A stretch of 64,000 bases of DNA from Pseudomonas uvaldensis. Its GTDB lineage: Bacteria > Pseudomonadota > Gammaproteobacteria > Pseudomonadales > Pseudomonadaceae. The stretch spans positions 1-64,000 of the forward strand of contig NZ_JAIWKS010000016.1 in the NCBI RefSeq assembly GCF_021271205.1, in the 5' to 3' direction. Below the pieces are notes generated by a model, which made no database searches, was not told the origin of the DNA, and saw nothing but the letters and a program-made list of their open reading frames with translations. Made by a program: the position numbers and the translations under genes. Positions 54,030 to 62,274 of the stretch are shown here, piece after piece. Position 1 is the first letter of the stretch. The number at the start of each line of letters is the position of its first letter.

Positions 54030-54755
54030 CTAGCGTTCGATCCAGACCAGGGAGGCGAAGCGACCGGTGCGCGGATTGCGACGGTAGGAAAAGAAACGCG
54101 GGTCGTTCACGGTGCACAGCCCGCCGCCGTAGACCGCCGTGACGCCCCGAGCTTTCAGCCGCAGACGTGCCAGCTCATAGATATCAGCCAGGAACTTGCC
54201 GGCATTGGGACTGGGTACGAAGGCTTTTGCGGCCTCGGGCAGTGCGGCGGTGAAAACTTCTCGCACCTCGGGCCCGACCTCGAAGGCTTGCGGGCCAATG
54301 GCCGGACCGAGCCAGGCCAGCACTTCACCCGGAGAAACTTCAAGGCTATCGAGCGTGGCTTCCAGTACGCCGTTCGCCAGCCCGCGCCAGCCAGCATGGG
54401 CCGCCGCGACGCGGGTGCCGGCACGGTTGCAGAAGAGCACGGGCAGGCAGTCCGCAGTCATCGCTGTGCAGGCGATACCCGGCGTAGCGGTCCAACTGGC
54501 GTCAGCGATAAGCACCTGCGCCGGATCAGCCTCGACCACATTGATTCCATGAACCTGCTGCAACCAGGCCGGGCGAATGGCGAATCGGTCGGTGAGACGA
54601 CGACGGTTCTCGGCAACGGCCAGCGGGTCGTCGTCCACATGGTTGCCAAGGTTGAGGCTGTCGAACGGCGCCAGACTGACGCCGCCCCCGCGGGTAGTGA
54701 CGCAGGCCTTTACCCGGGTCGGCGCAGGCCAGTCGGGTATCAGCCAGTCACTCAT
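54030..54755 (-). CDS. pgeF: Peptidoglycan editing factor PgeF (YfiH/laccase-domain family)
   Basis: 241 residues with the multicopper-polyphenol-oxidase-like fold; metal and catalytic residues appear in MTADCLPVLFC and VAAAHAGWRGLANG. E. coli YfiH keeps serine out of the peptidoglycan stem peptide, and relatives act as purine nucleoside phosphorylases. The ATG overlaps the rluD stop (ATGA). The pair rluD-pgeF is conserved in gammaproteobacteria. Confidence 0.93.
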   Translation of the reverse strand: MSDWLIPDWPAPTRVKACVTTRGGGVSLAPFDSLNLGNHVDDDPLAVAENRRRLTDRFAIRPAWLQQVHGINVVEADPAQVLIADASWTATPGIACTAMTADCLPVLFCNRAGTRVAAAHAGWRGLANGVLEATLDSLEVSPGEVLAWLGPAIGPQAFEVGPEVREVFTAALPEAAKAFVPSPNAGKFLADIYELARLRLKARGVTAVYGGGLCTVNDPRFFSYRRNPRTGRFASLVWIER

Positions 54756-55714
54756 CCGACGAACGCCTCGCGATCCTGCTTGAGCAGCGTCAGCAGCCAG
54801 ACGAAGTCATCCGGCAGCGGCGACTCCCAGCTCATGCGCTTGCCGGTGGTCGGATGGTCCAGCTCCAGGAAGCGTGCATGCAGCGCCTGGCGCGGGAAAT
54901 TCTTCAGGGATTCAACCATCGTCACGCTGGCCGCCGGCGGGATGCGGAAACGACCGCCATAGGCTGGGTCGCCCACCAGCGGGAAATTGATGTGGGCCAT
55001 GTGCACGCGGATCTGGTGGGTACGACCGGTTTCCAGCTTGACCCGCACATGGGTGTGGGAGCGGAAGCGTTCCAGCACGCGATAATGGCTGACCGCCGGC
55101 TTGCCGCCTTCCATCACCGCCATGCGCTGGCGTTGCTGGCCATGACGACCGATGGGGGCATTGATCTTGCCACCCGCGGTGACCACGCCGATCACGATGC
55201 ATTCATAGATACGACTGACGCTGCGACTTTGCAGCTGCGCGACCAGCTGTGTCTGCGCCTGGATGGTCTTGGCCACCACCATGAGGCCGGTGGTGTCCTT
55301 GTCCAGACGATGAACGATGCCGGCGCGCGGGACATTGATGATGTCCGGTACGTGATGCAGCAAGGCATTGAGCAGGGTGCCATCGGCATGGCCCGCCGCC
55401 GGGTGCACCACCAGGCCCGCCGGCTTGTTGATCACCAGGATATCGTCGTCTTCATAGACGATGTCCAGGGCAATGTCCTGCGCGACCCATTCACCCTGGG
55501 CCTCCTGCTCGGCGGTCAGTTCGAGGACGGCGCCGCCATGGACGATGTCGCGCGGGCGCACGACCGCCCCATCCACTGTCAGGCGGCCGTCCTTGATCCA
55601 GGCGGAAAGGCGCGAGCGCGAATGCTCGGCAAAGAGTTGGGCGGCGACTTGATCGAGGCGTTGGCCGCCCAATTCGGACGGCACCTCTGCGCGAAGTTCT
55701 ATTTTATCGGACAT
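54752..55714 (-). CDS. rluD: 23S rRNA pseudouridine synthase D
   Basis: 320 residues: an N-terminal S4 RNA-binding domain (GQRLDQVAAQLF, SRLSAWIKDGRLTVDG) and a catalytic domain with Asp138 in HRLDKDTTG. It makes pseudouridines in helix 69 of 23S rRNA (positions 1911, 1915 and 1917 in E. coli). The ATG at 55714 (MSDKIELRAEV) is used; an upstream in-frame start at 55735 adds seven residues. Divergent from bamD. Confidence 0.95.
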   Translation of the reverse strand: MSDKIELRAEVPSELGGQRLDQVAAQLFAEHSRSRLSAWIKDGRLTVDGAVVRPRDIVHGGAVLELTAEQEAQGEWVAQDIALDIVYEDDDILVINKPAGLVVHPAAGHADGTLLNALLHHVPDIINVPRAGIVHRLDKDTTGLMVVAKTIQAQTQLVAQLQSRSVSRIYECIVIGVVTAGGKINAPIGRHGQQRQRMAVMEGGKPAVSHYRVLERFRSHTHVRVKLETGRTHQIRVHMAHINFPLVGDPAYGGRFRIPPAASVTMVESLKNFPRQALHARFLELDHPTTGKRMSWESPLPDDFVWLLTLLKQDREAFVG

Positions 55715-55865
55715 GCTCGGACTGGGCGTCGGCACAGCCTTTGGTTTCGGCTGCGCGCTTGTGGTTAAATACGGCGTCTTTTGCCCCGAGGCTTTTCAAC
55801 GGGGCGCTCATCATAACAGGACGGCCCCGCCCAAGACAGCGGCCGTCATAGGGACGCAAGCCGCC

Positions 55866-56882
55866 ATGCAAGTGAAACACCTGCTGCTGATCGCCATCCT
55901 CGCATTGACTGCTGCTTGCTCGTCGAAGGAAGTCGTAGACGAAAACCTGAGCGAAGTCGAACTGTACCAACAGGCGCAGAACGACCTGGACAACAACAGC
56001 TACACCAGCGCCACCGCCAAGCTCAAGGCCCTGGAGTCGCGGTATCCGTTCGGTCGCTACGCCGATCAGGCCCAGCTGGAGCTGATTTACGCCAATTACA
56101 AGAACGCCGAGCCGGAAGCTGCGAAATCCGCCGCCGAGCGCTTCATTCGTCTGCACCCGCAGCACCCGAACGTCGATTACGCTTACTACCTCAAGGGCCT
56201 GACCTCCTTCGACCAGGACGTCGGCCTGCTGGCACGCTTCCTGCCGCTGGACATGACCAAGCGTGACCCGGGCGCCGCGCGCGACTCCTACAACGAGTTC
56301 GCCCAGCTGACCAGCCGCTTCCCCAACAGCCGCTACTCGCCGGATGCCAAGCAGCGCATGATCTACCTGCGCAACCTGCTGGCCTCCTACGAAATCCACG
56401 TGGCCGACTACTACCTGACCCGTCAGGCCTATGTCGCCGCCGCCAACCGTGGCCGCTACGTGGTGGAAAACTTCCAGGAAACCCCATCGGTCGGCGACGG
56501 CCTGGCGGTGATGACCGAAGCCTACCAGCGCCTGCACCTGGACGACCTGGCGGCCTCCAGCCTGGAGACCCTCAAGCTGAACTACCCCGATCACCCCTCC
56601 CTGGTCGATGGCCAGTTCACCCCACGGGTCGACGAAGCCGACAACCGGTCGTGGCTGAGCAAGGCGACCCTGGGCCTGATCGAATCCCGTCCACCTCTGC
56701 CGCCGGGCGAAACCCGCGCCAACCAGGACGTGCAGCGCCAGTTCCAGGACGCCAAGGAAGCCATCCCGAACGAACTCAAGCCCAAGGACGAGAATGGCGA
56801 TGTGATCGAGGAGGAAGCGCCCGAGCAGGAGTCCGGCGACCGCTCCTGGTTCAGTTACATGACCTTTGGCCTGTTCGACTGA
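55866..56882 (+). CDS. bamD: Outer membrane assembly lipoprotein BamD (ComL)
   Basis: 338 residues, longer than the E. coli 245 because of a C-terminal acidic extension (DENGDVIEEEAPEQESG). Lipobox LTAAC with Cys18, then five TPR-like repeats (LYQQAQNDLDNNSYTSA, RFPNSRYSPDAKQRM). It is an essential part of the Bam complex inserting outer-membrane beta barrels. The ATG at 55866 begins a proper signal peptide. The bamD/rluD divergent pair is typical for gammaproteobacteria. Confidence 0.95.
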   Translation: MQVKHLLLIAILALTAACSSKEVVDENLSEVELYQQAQNDLDNNSYTSATAKLKALESRYPFGRYADQAQLELIYANYKNAEPEAAKSAAERFIRLHPQHPNVDYAYYLKGLTSFDQDVGLLARFLPLDMTKRDPGAARDSYNEFAQLTSRFPNSRYSPDAKQRMIYLRNLLASYEIHVADYYLTRQAYVAAANRGRYVVENFQETPSVGDGLAVMTEAYQRLHLDDLAASSLETLKLNYPDHPSLVDGQFTPRVDEADNRSWLSKATLGLIESRPPLPPGETRANQDVQRQFQDAKEAIPNELKPKDENGDVIEEEAPEQESGDRSWFSYMTFGLFD

Positions 56883-56898
56883 AGCCAAGGCATGCATC

Positions 56899-56927
56899 AA
56901 AAGGGAGACCCGGCGGTCTCCCTTTTT
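56899..56927 (+). terminator. bamD terminator
   Basis: AAAAGGGAGACC-CGGC-GGTCTCCCTTTTT: an eight-bp GC stem extended by A/T pairs, 17 bases past the stop, ending in five Ts. Confidence 0.92.
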
Positions 56928-57007
56928 CATGCCTGCCTTTTATTGCGCTGTGCGCCGTTCCGGTCCTTGGCTAAACTGCCGCATCATCAGCCGAAAAGCC
57001 GCCCATC

Positions 57008-57241
57008 ATGCTTCGTTTACTGTTCTGGATCGCCTTGATTGCCGCCGCGATATGGTTCTGGCGCAAATTAAAGGCCGCCTCCTCCGCACCGAACGCCCCT
57101 CGGGAGCAAGACGCACCGCCCATGGTTCGTTGCGCCCATTGCGGCGTACACCTGCCCCGTGACCGTGCGCTGGCGCTCGAGCAACAGTGGTATTGCAGCC
57201 AGGCTCACCTCGAGCAAGGCCCGGGCCCTCGTGATCGCTGA
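57008..57241 (+). CDS. PP0621-type zinc-ribbon membrane protein
   Basis: 77 residues: an N-terminal membrane helix (LLFWIALIAAAIWFW) followed by a cytoplasmic or periplasmic zinc-ribbon-like CAHCG ... WYCSQAH motif with Cys-X2-Cys and Cys-X3-His ligands. Function unknown; the gene always seems to precede pilS in pseudomonads. Its stop lies inside the start of pilS (overlap of 11 bases). Confidence 0.8.
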   Translation: MLRLLFWIALIAAAIWFWRKLKAASSAPNAPREQDAPPMVRCAHCGVHLPRDRALALEQQWYCSQAHLEQGPGPRDR

Positions 57242-58820
57242 GGCTTCGAGCCCTCGCGTCAAGCAGACGCAGCGCCTGCTGCGCCTGTATCACCTGTACC
57301 GCCTGAGCATCGGCATCACCCTCGTACTGTTGATCTCCAGCAACATGGACAACCGTCTGCTGGAGTACGCCAACGACGACCTGCTACGAAGCGGTAGCTG
57401 GTTATACCTGGTACTCAACATCCTGCTGGTGGTGTTTCTGGAAAATACCCGCCGCCCAGCACGGCTGTTCGGCCTGGCTCTGACCGACGTATTGCTGCTG
57501 TCGTGGCTGTTCTTCGCCGCGGGCGGTGCCCCTAGCGCCATCGGCAACCTGCTCATCGTCTCGGTAGCCATCGGCAACACCCTGCTGCGAGACCGAATCG
57601 GCCTGTTGATCGCGGCCGTCGCCACCCTCGGCATCGTCAGCTCGACCTTCTTCCTGGGTCTCAGCGACTCGAACCGACCCAGCAGCTATCTGCAGGCCGG
57701 CACCCTTGGGGCCTTGTGCTTTGCCGCCGCCCTGTTAGTGCAGGGCCTGACCCGGCGCCTGGAGGCCAGCGAAACACTGGCCGAACAGCGGGCCAGCGAG
57801 GTGATCGGACTCGAAGCGCTCAACGCGTTAATCCTGCAGCGCATGCGCACCGGGATCCTGGTCCTCGACCGGCAGCGACGGGTGCAGTTGGCCAACGAAA
57901 GCGCACTGAACCTGCTGGGCATGCACGACCTGGTCGGCCAGCCGATCGATGATTACTCCAGCGATCTGGTCGAGTGCCTGACCTTGTGGCAGAACAACCC
58001 CAGCCTGCGTCCACCAAGCCTGACCATCGCCGGCACGGGCCTGACCCTGCAACCGAGCTTCATCGCCCTGGGGCACAATGAACAGCACCAGATCCTGGTC
58101 TTTCTCGAAGACCTGGCCCAAGTGGCCCAACACGCCCAGCAGCTTAAACTCGCCTCCCTGGGACGTCTTACAGCCGGTATCGCCCATGAAATCCGCAACC
58201 CCTTGGGGGCGATCAGCCACGCGGCACAATTGCTGCGCGAATCCGAGGAACTGAACGACGCGGATCGGCGTCTGACGCAGATTATTCAAGATCACTCCCA
58301 ACGAATGAACCGCGTCATTGAAAATGTCCTGCAGCTGTCCCGCCGCCAGCAAACCACTCCCCAGCGCCTGGACCTGCGAGCCTGGCTCGGCCAATTCGTC
58401 CGGCAGGCCCGCGAAAACGCGACCGGGCACCAGCAGTTGCACCTGAGCATCGATCCGGGCGACTACGCCACGCTCATGGACCCCGATCAGTTGACCCAAG
58501 TGTTGGACAACCTCCTGCGCAACGCCTGGCGCCACAGTGCGCAGGTCCATGAGCAAGCCGAGGCCTGGCTGAAGCTCTTCATCGATCCCCACAGCCATCT
58601 GCCCACGCTGGACATCATCGACAACGGCCCCGGCGTGACACCGGACCAGCAGGCACACCTGTTCGAGCCTTTTTTCACCACCAGCAGCCAGGGCACCGGC
58701 CTTGGTCTCTATCTGTCCCGTGAGCTGTGCGAAAGCAACCAGGCCCGCCTAGACTTCAAACCACGCCAAGGCGGCGGCTGCTTTCGCATCACCTTTGCTC
58801 ACGGACGGAAACAGATTTGA
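57231..58820 (+). CDS. pilS: PilS, sensor kinase for pilin gene expression
   Basis: 529 residues. Six hydrophobic helices (about 25-185), a PAS-like linker (about 200-300), phospho-accepting His319 in GIAHEIRNP and a HATPase domain (DNGPGVTP, GTGLGLYL). His319 is the same number as in P. aeruginosa PilS, which senses pilin subunits in the membrane. The start is a GTG at 57231 (VIAEASSP), overlapping the previous gene. The kinase pairs with PilR. Confidence 0.94.
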   Translation: MIAEASSPRVKQTQRLLRLYHLYRLSIGITLVLLISSNMDNRLLEYANDDLLRSGSWLYLVLNILLVVFLENTRRPARLFGLALTDVLLLSWLFFAAGGAPSAIGNLLIVSVAIGNTLLRDRIGLLIAAVATLGIVSSTFFLGLSDSNRPSSYLQAGTLGALCFAAALLVQGLTRRLEASETLAEQRASEVIGLEALNALILQRMRTGILVLDRQRRVQLANESALNLLGMHDLVGQPIDDYSSDLVECLTLWQNNPSLRPPSLTIAGTGLTLQPSFIALGHNEQHQILVFLEDLAQVAQHAQQLKLASLGRLTAGIAHEIRNPLGAISHAAQLLRESEELNDADRRLTQIIQDHSQRMNRVIENVLQLSRRQQTTPQRLDLRAWLGQFVRQARENATGHQQLHLSIDPGDYATLMDPDQLTQVLDNLLRNAWRHSAQVHEQAEAWLKLFIDPHSHLPTLDIIDNGPGVTPDQQAHLFEPFFTTSSQGTGLGLYLSRELCESNQARLDFKPRQGGGCFRITFAHGRKQI

Positions 58821-60163
58821 ATACACGCTCACGGCAACGAATCCTGATCGTCGACGACGAGCCGGACATCCGCGAACTCCTGGACATCACCCTGGGACGG
58901 ATGAAACTCGACACCCGCAGCGCCAAGAACCTTGCCGAAGCCCAGGCCCTGCTGGCCGGCGAAGCGTTCGATCTGTGCCTGACCGACATGCGCCTGCCCG
59001 ACGGCACCGGCCTGGAGCTGGTGCAACACATCCAGCAAAGTTTTCCCCAACTGCCCGTGGCGATGATTACCGCCTACGGCAGTCTGGAAACCGCTATCGA
59101 CGCCCTGAAGGCCGGGGCTTTTGATTTTCTGACCAAGCCGGTCGACCTGGGGCGGCTGCGGGAACTGGTCAGCAGTGCCCTGCGCTTACCGTCGGTCGCC
59201 GTCCCGACCACCACCATCGAGCGTTGCCTGCTGGGCGATTCTCCACCGATGCGCAATGTGCGCAAACAGATCGAGAAACTCGCTCGTAGCCAGGCACCGG
59301 TGTATATCAGCGGGGAATCGGGGTGCGGCAAGGAACTGGTGGCGCGGCTGATCCATGAACAGGGTCCTCGCTCCAACCAGGGATTCGTACCGGTCAACTG
59401 TGGGGCGATTCCGACGGAACTGATGGAAAGCGAGTTTTTCGGCCACCGAAAGGGCAGTTTCAGCGGCGCCATCGAGGACAAGCCCGGCCTGTTCCAGGCC
59501 GCTCACGGCGGGACGCTGTTCCTTGATGAAGTGGCCGACCTGCCCCTGGCGATGCAAGTCAAACTGTTGCGAGCGATTCAGGAAAAGGCCGTGCGCGCCG
59601 TTGGCGGCCAGCAGGAGGAAGTGGTGGATGTACGAATCCTCTGCGCGACTCACAAAGACCTGGGCGCCGAAGTTGCCGCCGGACGCTTCCGCCAGGACCT
59701 TTATTACCGCCTGAACGTTATCGAACTGCGCGTCCCGCCCCTTCGCGAACGCCGCGAAGACATCGAACCACTGGCCAACCACATGCTCCAGCGCCTGGCC
59801 GTCAACACTGGCAATCCCCCCGCCAAGCTTCACCCCCATGCCGTGGCAGCCCTTAAGAACTATCGCTTCCCCGGCAATGTGCGAGAGCTGGAAAACATGC
59901 TCGAACGCGCCTATACGCTCTGCGAACACCAACAGATCGAAGCCGGCGACCTGCGCCTGTCCGAAGGCACCAGCCCCACCGAAGTCGCCAGCCCCGACCT
60001 GACACGGGTCGACAACCTGGAAGACTACCTGGAAGACGTCGAGCGCAAGCTCATCCTCCAGGCCCTGGAAGAAACCCGCTGGAACCGCACAGCGGCGGCG
60101 CAGCGGTTGAAACTGTCGTTTCGGTCGATGCGGTATCGGTTGAAGAAGTTGGGGTTGGATTGA
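58817..60163 (+). CDS. pilR: PilR, sigma54 activator of pilA
   Basis: 448-residue NtrC-type regulator: receiver with Asp57 (LTDMRLP), AAA+ domain with Walker A GESGCGKE, and a Fis-type HTH (RWNRTAAAQRLKLSFRSMRYRLKKLG). The sigma54-contact loop reads GSFSGA (residues 213-218) and not the usual GAFTGA. I chose a TTG at 58817, overlapping the pilS stop as TTGA; other starts upstream fall within the pilS catalytic domain. Target: the pilA promoter at 40561-40575. Confidence 0.92.
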   Translation: MNTRSRQRILIVDDEPDIRELLDITLGRMKLDTRSAKNLAEAQALLAGEAFDLCLTDMRLPDGTGLELVQHIQQSFPQLPVAMITAYGSLETAIDALKAGAFDFLTKPVDLGRLRELVSSALRLPSVAVPTTTIERCLLGDSPPMRNVRKQIEKLARSQAPVYISGESGCGKELVARLIHEQGPRSNQGFVPVNCGAIPTELMESEFFGHRKGSFSGAIEDKPGLFQAAHGGTLFLDEVADLPLAMQVKLLRAIQEKAVRAVGGQQEEVVDVRILCATHKDLGAEVAAGRFRQDLYYRLNVIELRVPPLRERREDIEPLANHMLQRLAVNTGNPPAKLHPHAVAALKNYRFPGNVRELENMLERAYTLCEHQQIEAGDLRLSEGTSPTEVASPDLTRVDNLEDYLEDVERKLILQALEETRWNRTAAAQRLKLSFRSMRYRLKKLGLD

Positions 60164-60230
60164 GAGGTGTCAGAGTCAGCATGACCAATGGCAGGGCTCA
60201 CATTCCTACCAATCGGTGGTGGCTGTCAGA

Positions 60231-60259
60231 CCGTCATCGCGAGCAAGCTCGCTCCCACA
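60231..60259. repeat. Single REP element
   Basis: CATCGCGAGCAAGCTCGCTCCCACA, one REP arm with its short internal palindrome (GCGAGCAAGCTCGC), in the gap after pilR. Confidence 0.8.
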
Positions 60260-60299
60260 ATGGCTCTGTGTATACCTTTGAGAGCCGTGTCGAGCTATA

Positions 60300-60605
60300 A
60301 GTCGCGCCGCGGCTTTTGATCTTCCGCCCCTTCGGAAGGCTGAGCGCAGGCATTCATCAGGGGGATGGCGCGCAGCGCCGTTCGACGCAGTCGAACCCAT
60401 CGAGTGGAGGTCAAGCGCAGCGGACCGGAGCCGATGCCCCCCTGATGAATGCCGGAGCGAAGGAACCCCGAGCCTTGGCGAGGGGCCGTACGCTGGGGCG
60501 AGCCTTTTTGGTTACTTTTGGCTGGGCCGGCATTCCGGGCGTTTGCCAAAAGTGACCCGCTGTAAAAGCAGAACCGTAGGCAGCCGCTACCGCAGCAATG
60601 GATAT
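60300..60605. repeat. Intergenic repeat with two nested inverted repeats
   Basis: A 16-bp perfect inverted repeat, GGCATTCATCAGGGGG (60349-60364) and its exact complement (60438-60453), encloses 73 bases. A second, GGTTACTTTTGGC (60510-60522) versus GCCAAAAGTGACC (60545-60557), encloses 22 bases. Open frames through it are lacking in ordinary codon use. From memory, sequences like the TTTTGGTTACTTTTGG/CCAAAAGTGACCCGC part recur many times in fluorescens-group genomes. The 547-base gap 60164-60710 holds this element, two REPs and no gene. Confidence 0.7.
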
Positions 60606-60633
60606 ACACCCGCTTAACAGAATTCCGGACACT

Positions 60634-60662
60634 GCCATCGCCAGCAAGCTTTGCTCCCACAG
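60634..60662. repeat. Degenerate REP element
   Basis: GCCATCGCCAGCAAGCTTTGCTCCCACAG, a diverged REP copy at the right end of the pilR-thiO gap. Confidence 0.75.
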
Positions 60663-60710
60663 AGTGAACTGCCCCCAGAAAAACAGCCCAGAGGACACCC
60701 AGATCAGAGC

Positions 60711-61811
60711 CTACAACCGCCCGGCAGGCGCATACGGCGCAGGATCGATCACCGGCTCACGCCCCAACATCAAATCAGCAAACAACTGACACGACGCCGG
60801 CGCCAGCACCAACCCATTGCGGAAATGCCCGCAGTTGAGCCACAGACCCGCAACGCCCGGCACTTCACCGATATACGGGATACCCTCCGGCGAACCGGGT
60901 CGCAACCCCGCCCAATGCCCAACCACCTCAGCATCGGCCAGGGCCGGGATCAACTGCTGCGCAGAAGCCTTCAGGCTTTGCAGCGCGTTATCGGTCGGCG
61001 TCTTGTCAAAACCTTCGCGCTCCAGGGTGCTGCCCACCAGGATATGTCCGTCGCGACGCGGAATCGCGTAACGGCCCTTGGCCAGGACCATGCTCGACAG
61101 GAAATCCGACGCGCACTTGTACAGGATCATCTGACCCTTGACCGGCTCGACCGGCAACTTCAGCCCTAACGTCTTGAGCAACTCACCGCTCCAGGCGCCT
61201 GCGGCCAGTACCACTTGATCGCCACGAATCGGTCCGGCCGAACTCTCTACCCCGACAACCCGCTCACCGTCGCGGATGAACCCGCCGACCTCACAGTGCT
61301 CATGAAGCGTGACATTGGGCAGCGCCAGCAAGGCAGCCTTGAGGGACTTCACCAACCGGGGGTTGCGCACGTTGGCAACGTCGGCCATGTAGATCGCTCG
61401 GGAAAACCCCGCCCCCAGCACCGGCACGGCATCATGGACAGCAGAGATATCCACAGCCTTCAACGGACGCCCTTCCCGCCTGGCCCAGGCCAGCGCTTCG
61501 TCCTGATCGTCCAGGTCCAGCCAATACAGACCGGTAACATGCACTTGCGGGTCGACCCCGGTGGCCGCGAGCAGACGCTGCCCCAGCTGTGGATAAAAAT
61601 CCTGCGACCAATGCGCCAGTGCCGTGACAGCCGGGCTATAGCGCCAGGGGTAGAGCGGCGACACGATACCGCCACCGGCCCAGGACGACTCCTGGCCAAC
61701 ACTGGAACGGTCCAGCAGAACCACGCGTTGGCCTTCCGAGGCCAGATTGAACGCCGTCAGCAGGCCGATGACTCCGCCGCCGACAATCACCACTTGCTGT
61801 TGCCTGGTCAT
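60711..61811 (-). CDS. thiO: Glycine oxidase ThiO
   Basis: 366-residue FAD enzyme of the D-amino-acid oxidase family. The dinucleotide motif VVIVGGGVIGLLTAF starts at residue 7, and the substrate-binding Arg region LRPGSPEGIPYIG is near the C-terminus. It oxidises glycine to the imine needed for the thiazole ring of thiamine. The rest of the thiamine genes are not in the window. It faces pilR and ends the pilE/pilY1 side of the pilus region, as PA4548 does in P. aeruginosa. Confidence 0.92.
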   Translation of the reverse strand: MTRQQQVVIVGGGVIGLLTAFNLASEGQRVVLLDRSSVGQESSWAGGGIVSPLYPWRYSPAVTALAHWSQDFYPQLGQRLLAATGVDPQVHVTGLYWLDLDDQDEALAWARREGRPLKAVDISAVHDAVPVLGAGFSRAIYMADVANVRNPRLVKSLKAALLALPNVTLHEHCEVGGFIRDGERVVGVESSAGPIRGDQVVLAAGAWSGELLKTLGLKLPVEPVKGQMILYKCASDFLSSMVLAKGRYAIPRRDGHILVGSTLEREGFDKTPTDNALQSLKASAQQLIPALADAEVVGHWAGLRPGSPEGIPYIGEVPGVAGLWLNCGHFRNGLVLAPASCQLFADLMLGREPVIDPAPYAPAGRL

Positions 61812-61863
61812 GTTCTGATTCGACTCATAAGACAGGGGCGCAAACGGCGCCCGAATGAAAAAC

Positions 61864-62265
61864 TCAGCGACCCCAGCAATCCTTGGCGGTCAAGCCGGCA
61901 GCGGCATTGAGCATGCTTCGCGCCCCCGTGTTGTTGATCGTGAAATCGCCACACTTGTCCGTAGCCATGGACGAACCGCTTTTGCGCACGGCGGTCAAGG
62001 TAAAGCTCTGGTCCGCCAGCGTCTGTGTAATGGTGTAGAAATCATTGCCACTGCTCAGCCCGGTGGCATTGGTGTACACGTTGTTCTTCGAGTAGTAGCG
62101 CTCGAGGATCTGAGCCTGCTCCGATAGCAGACTGGCTATTTCGGTACGTCGGCCTTTTTTCATGTACTCGGTCAGGCTCGGGTAGCCGACGGTGATCACG
62201 ATACCAATGATGGCGATCACGATCATGATTTCAATCAAGGTAAAACCCCGGTTGGATTTGCGCAT
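61864..62265 (-). CDS. pilE: Minor type IV pilin PilE
   Basis: 133 residues. Leader MRKSNRG is cut before Phe8; Glu at mature position 5 is present (FTLIEIMIV) with the hydrophobic spine IVIAIIGIVITV. Cysteines near the C-terminus (DKCGDF, KDCWGR) could form a disulfide. PilE joins the other minor pilins that prime pilus assembly with PilY1. The gene starts 9 bases after pilY1 ends. Confidence 0.9.
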   Translation of the reverse strand: MRKSNRGFTLIEIMIVIAIIGIVITVGYPSLTEYMKKGRRTEIASLLSEQAQILERYYSKNNVYTNATGLSSGNDFYTITQTLADQSFTLTAVRKSGSSMATDKCGDFTINNTGARSMLNAAAGLTAKDCWGR

Positions 62266-62274
62266 ACCTACCTC

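Noticed and set aside
60295..60660. Apparent hypothetical proteins in both strands of the pilR-thiO gap
   Set aside because: They cover an intergenic repeat with inverted repeats and REP copies. Open frames there are a by-product of GC content.
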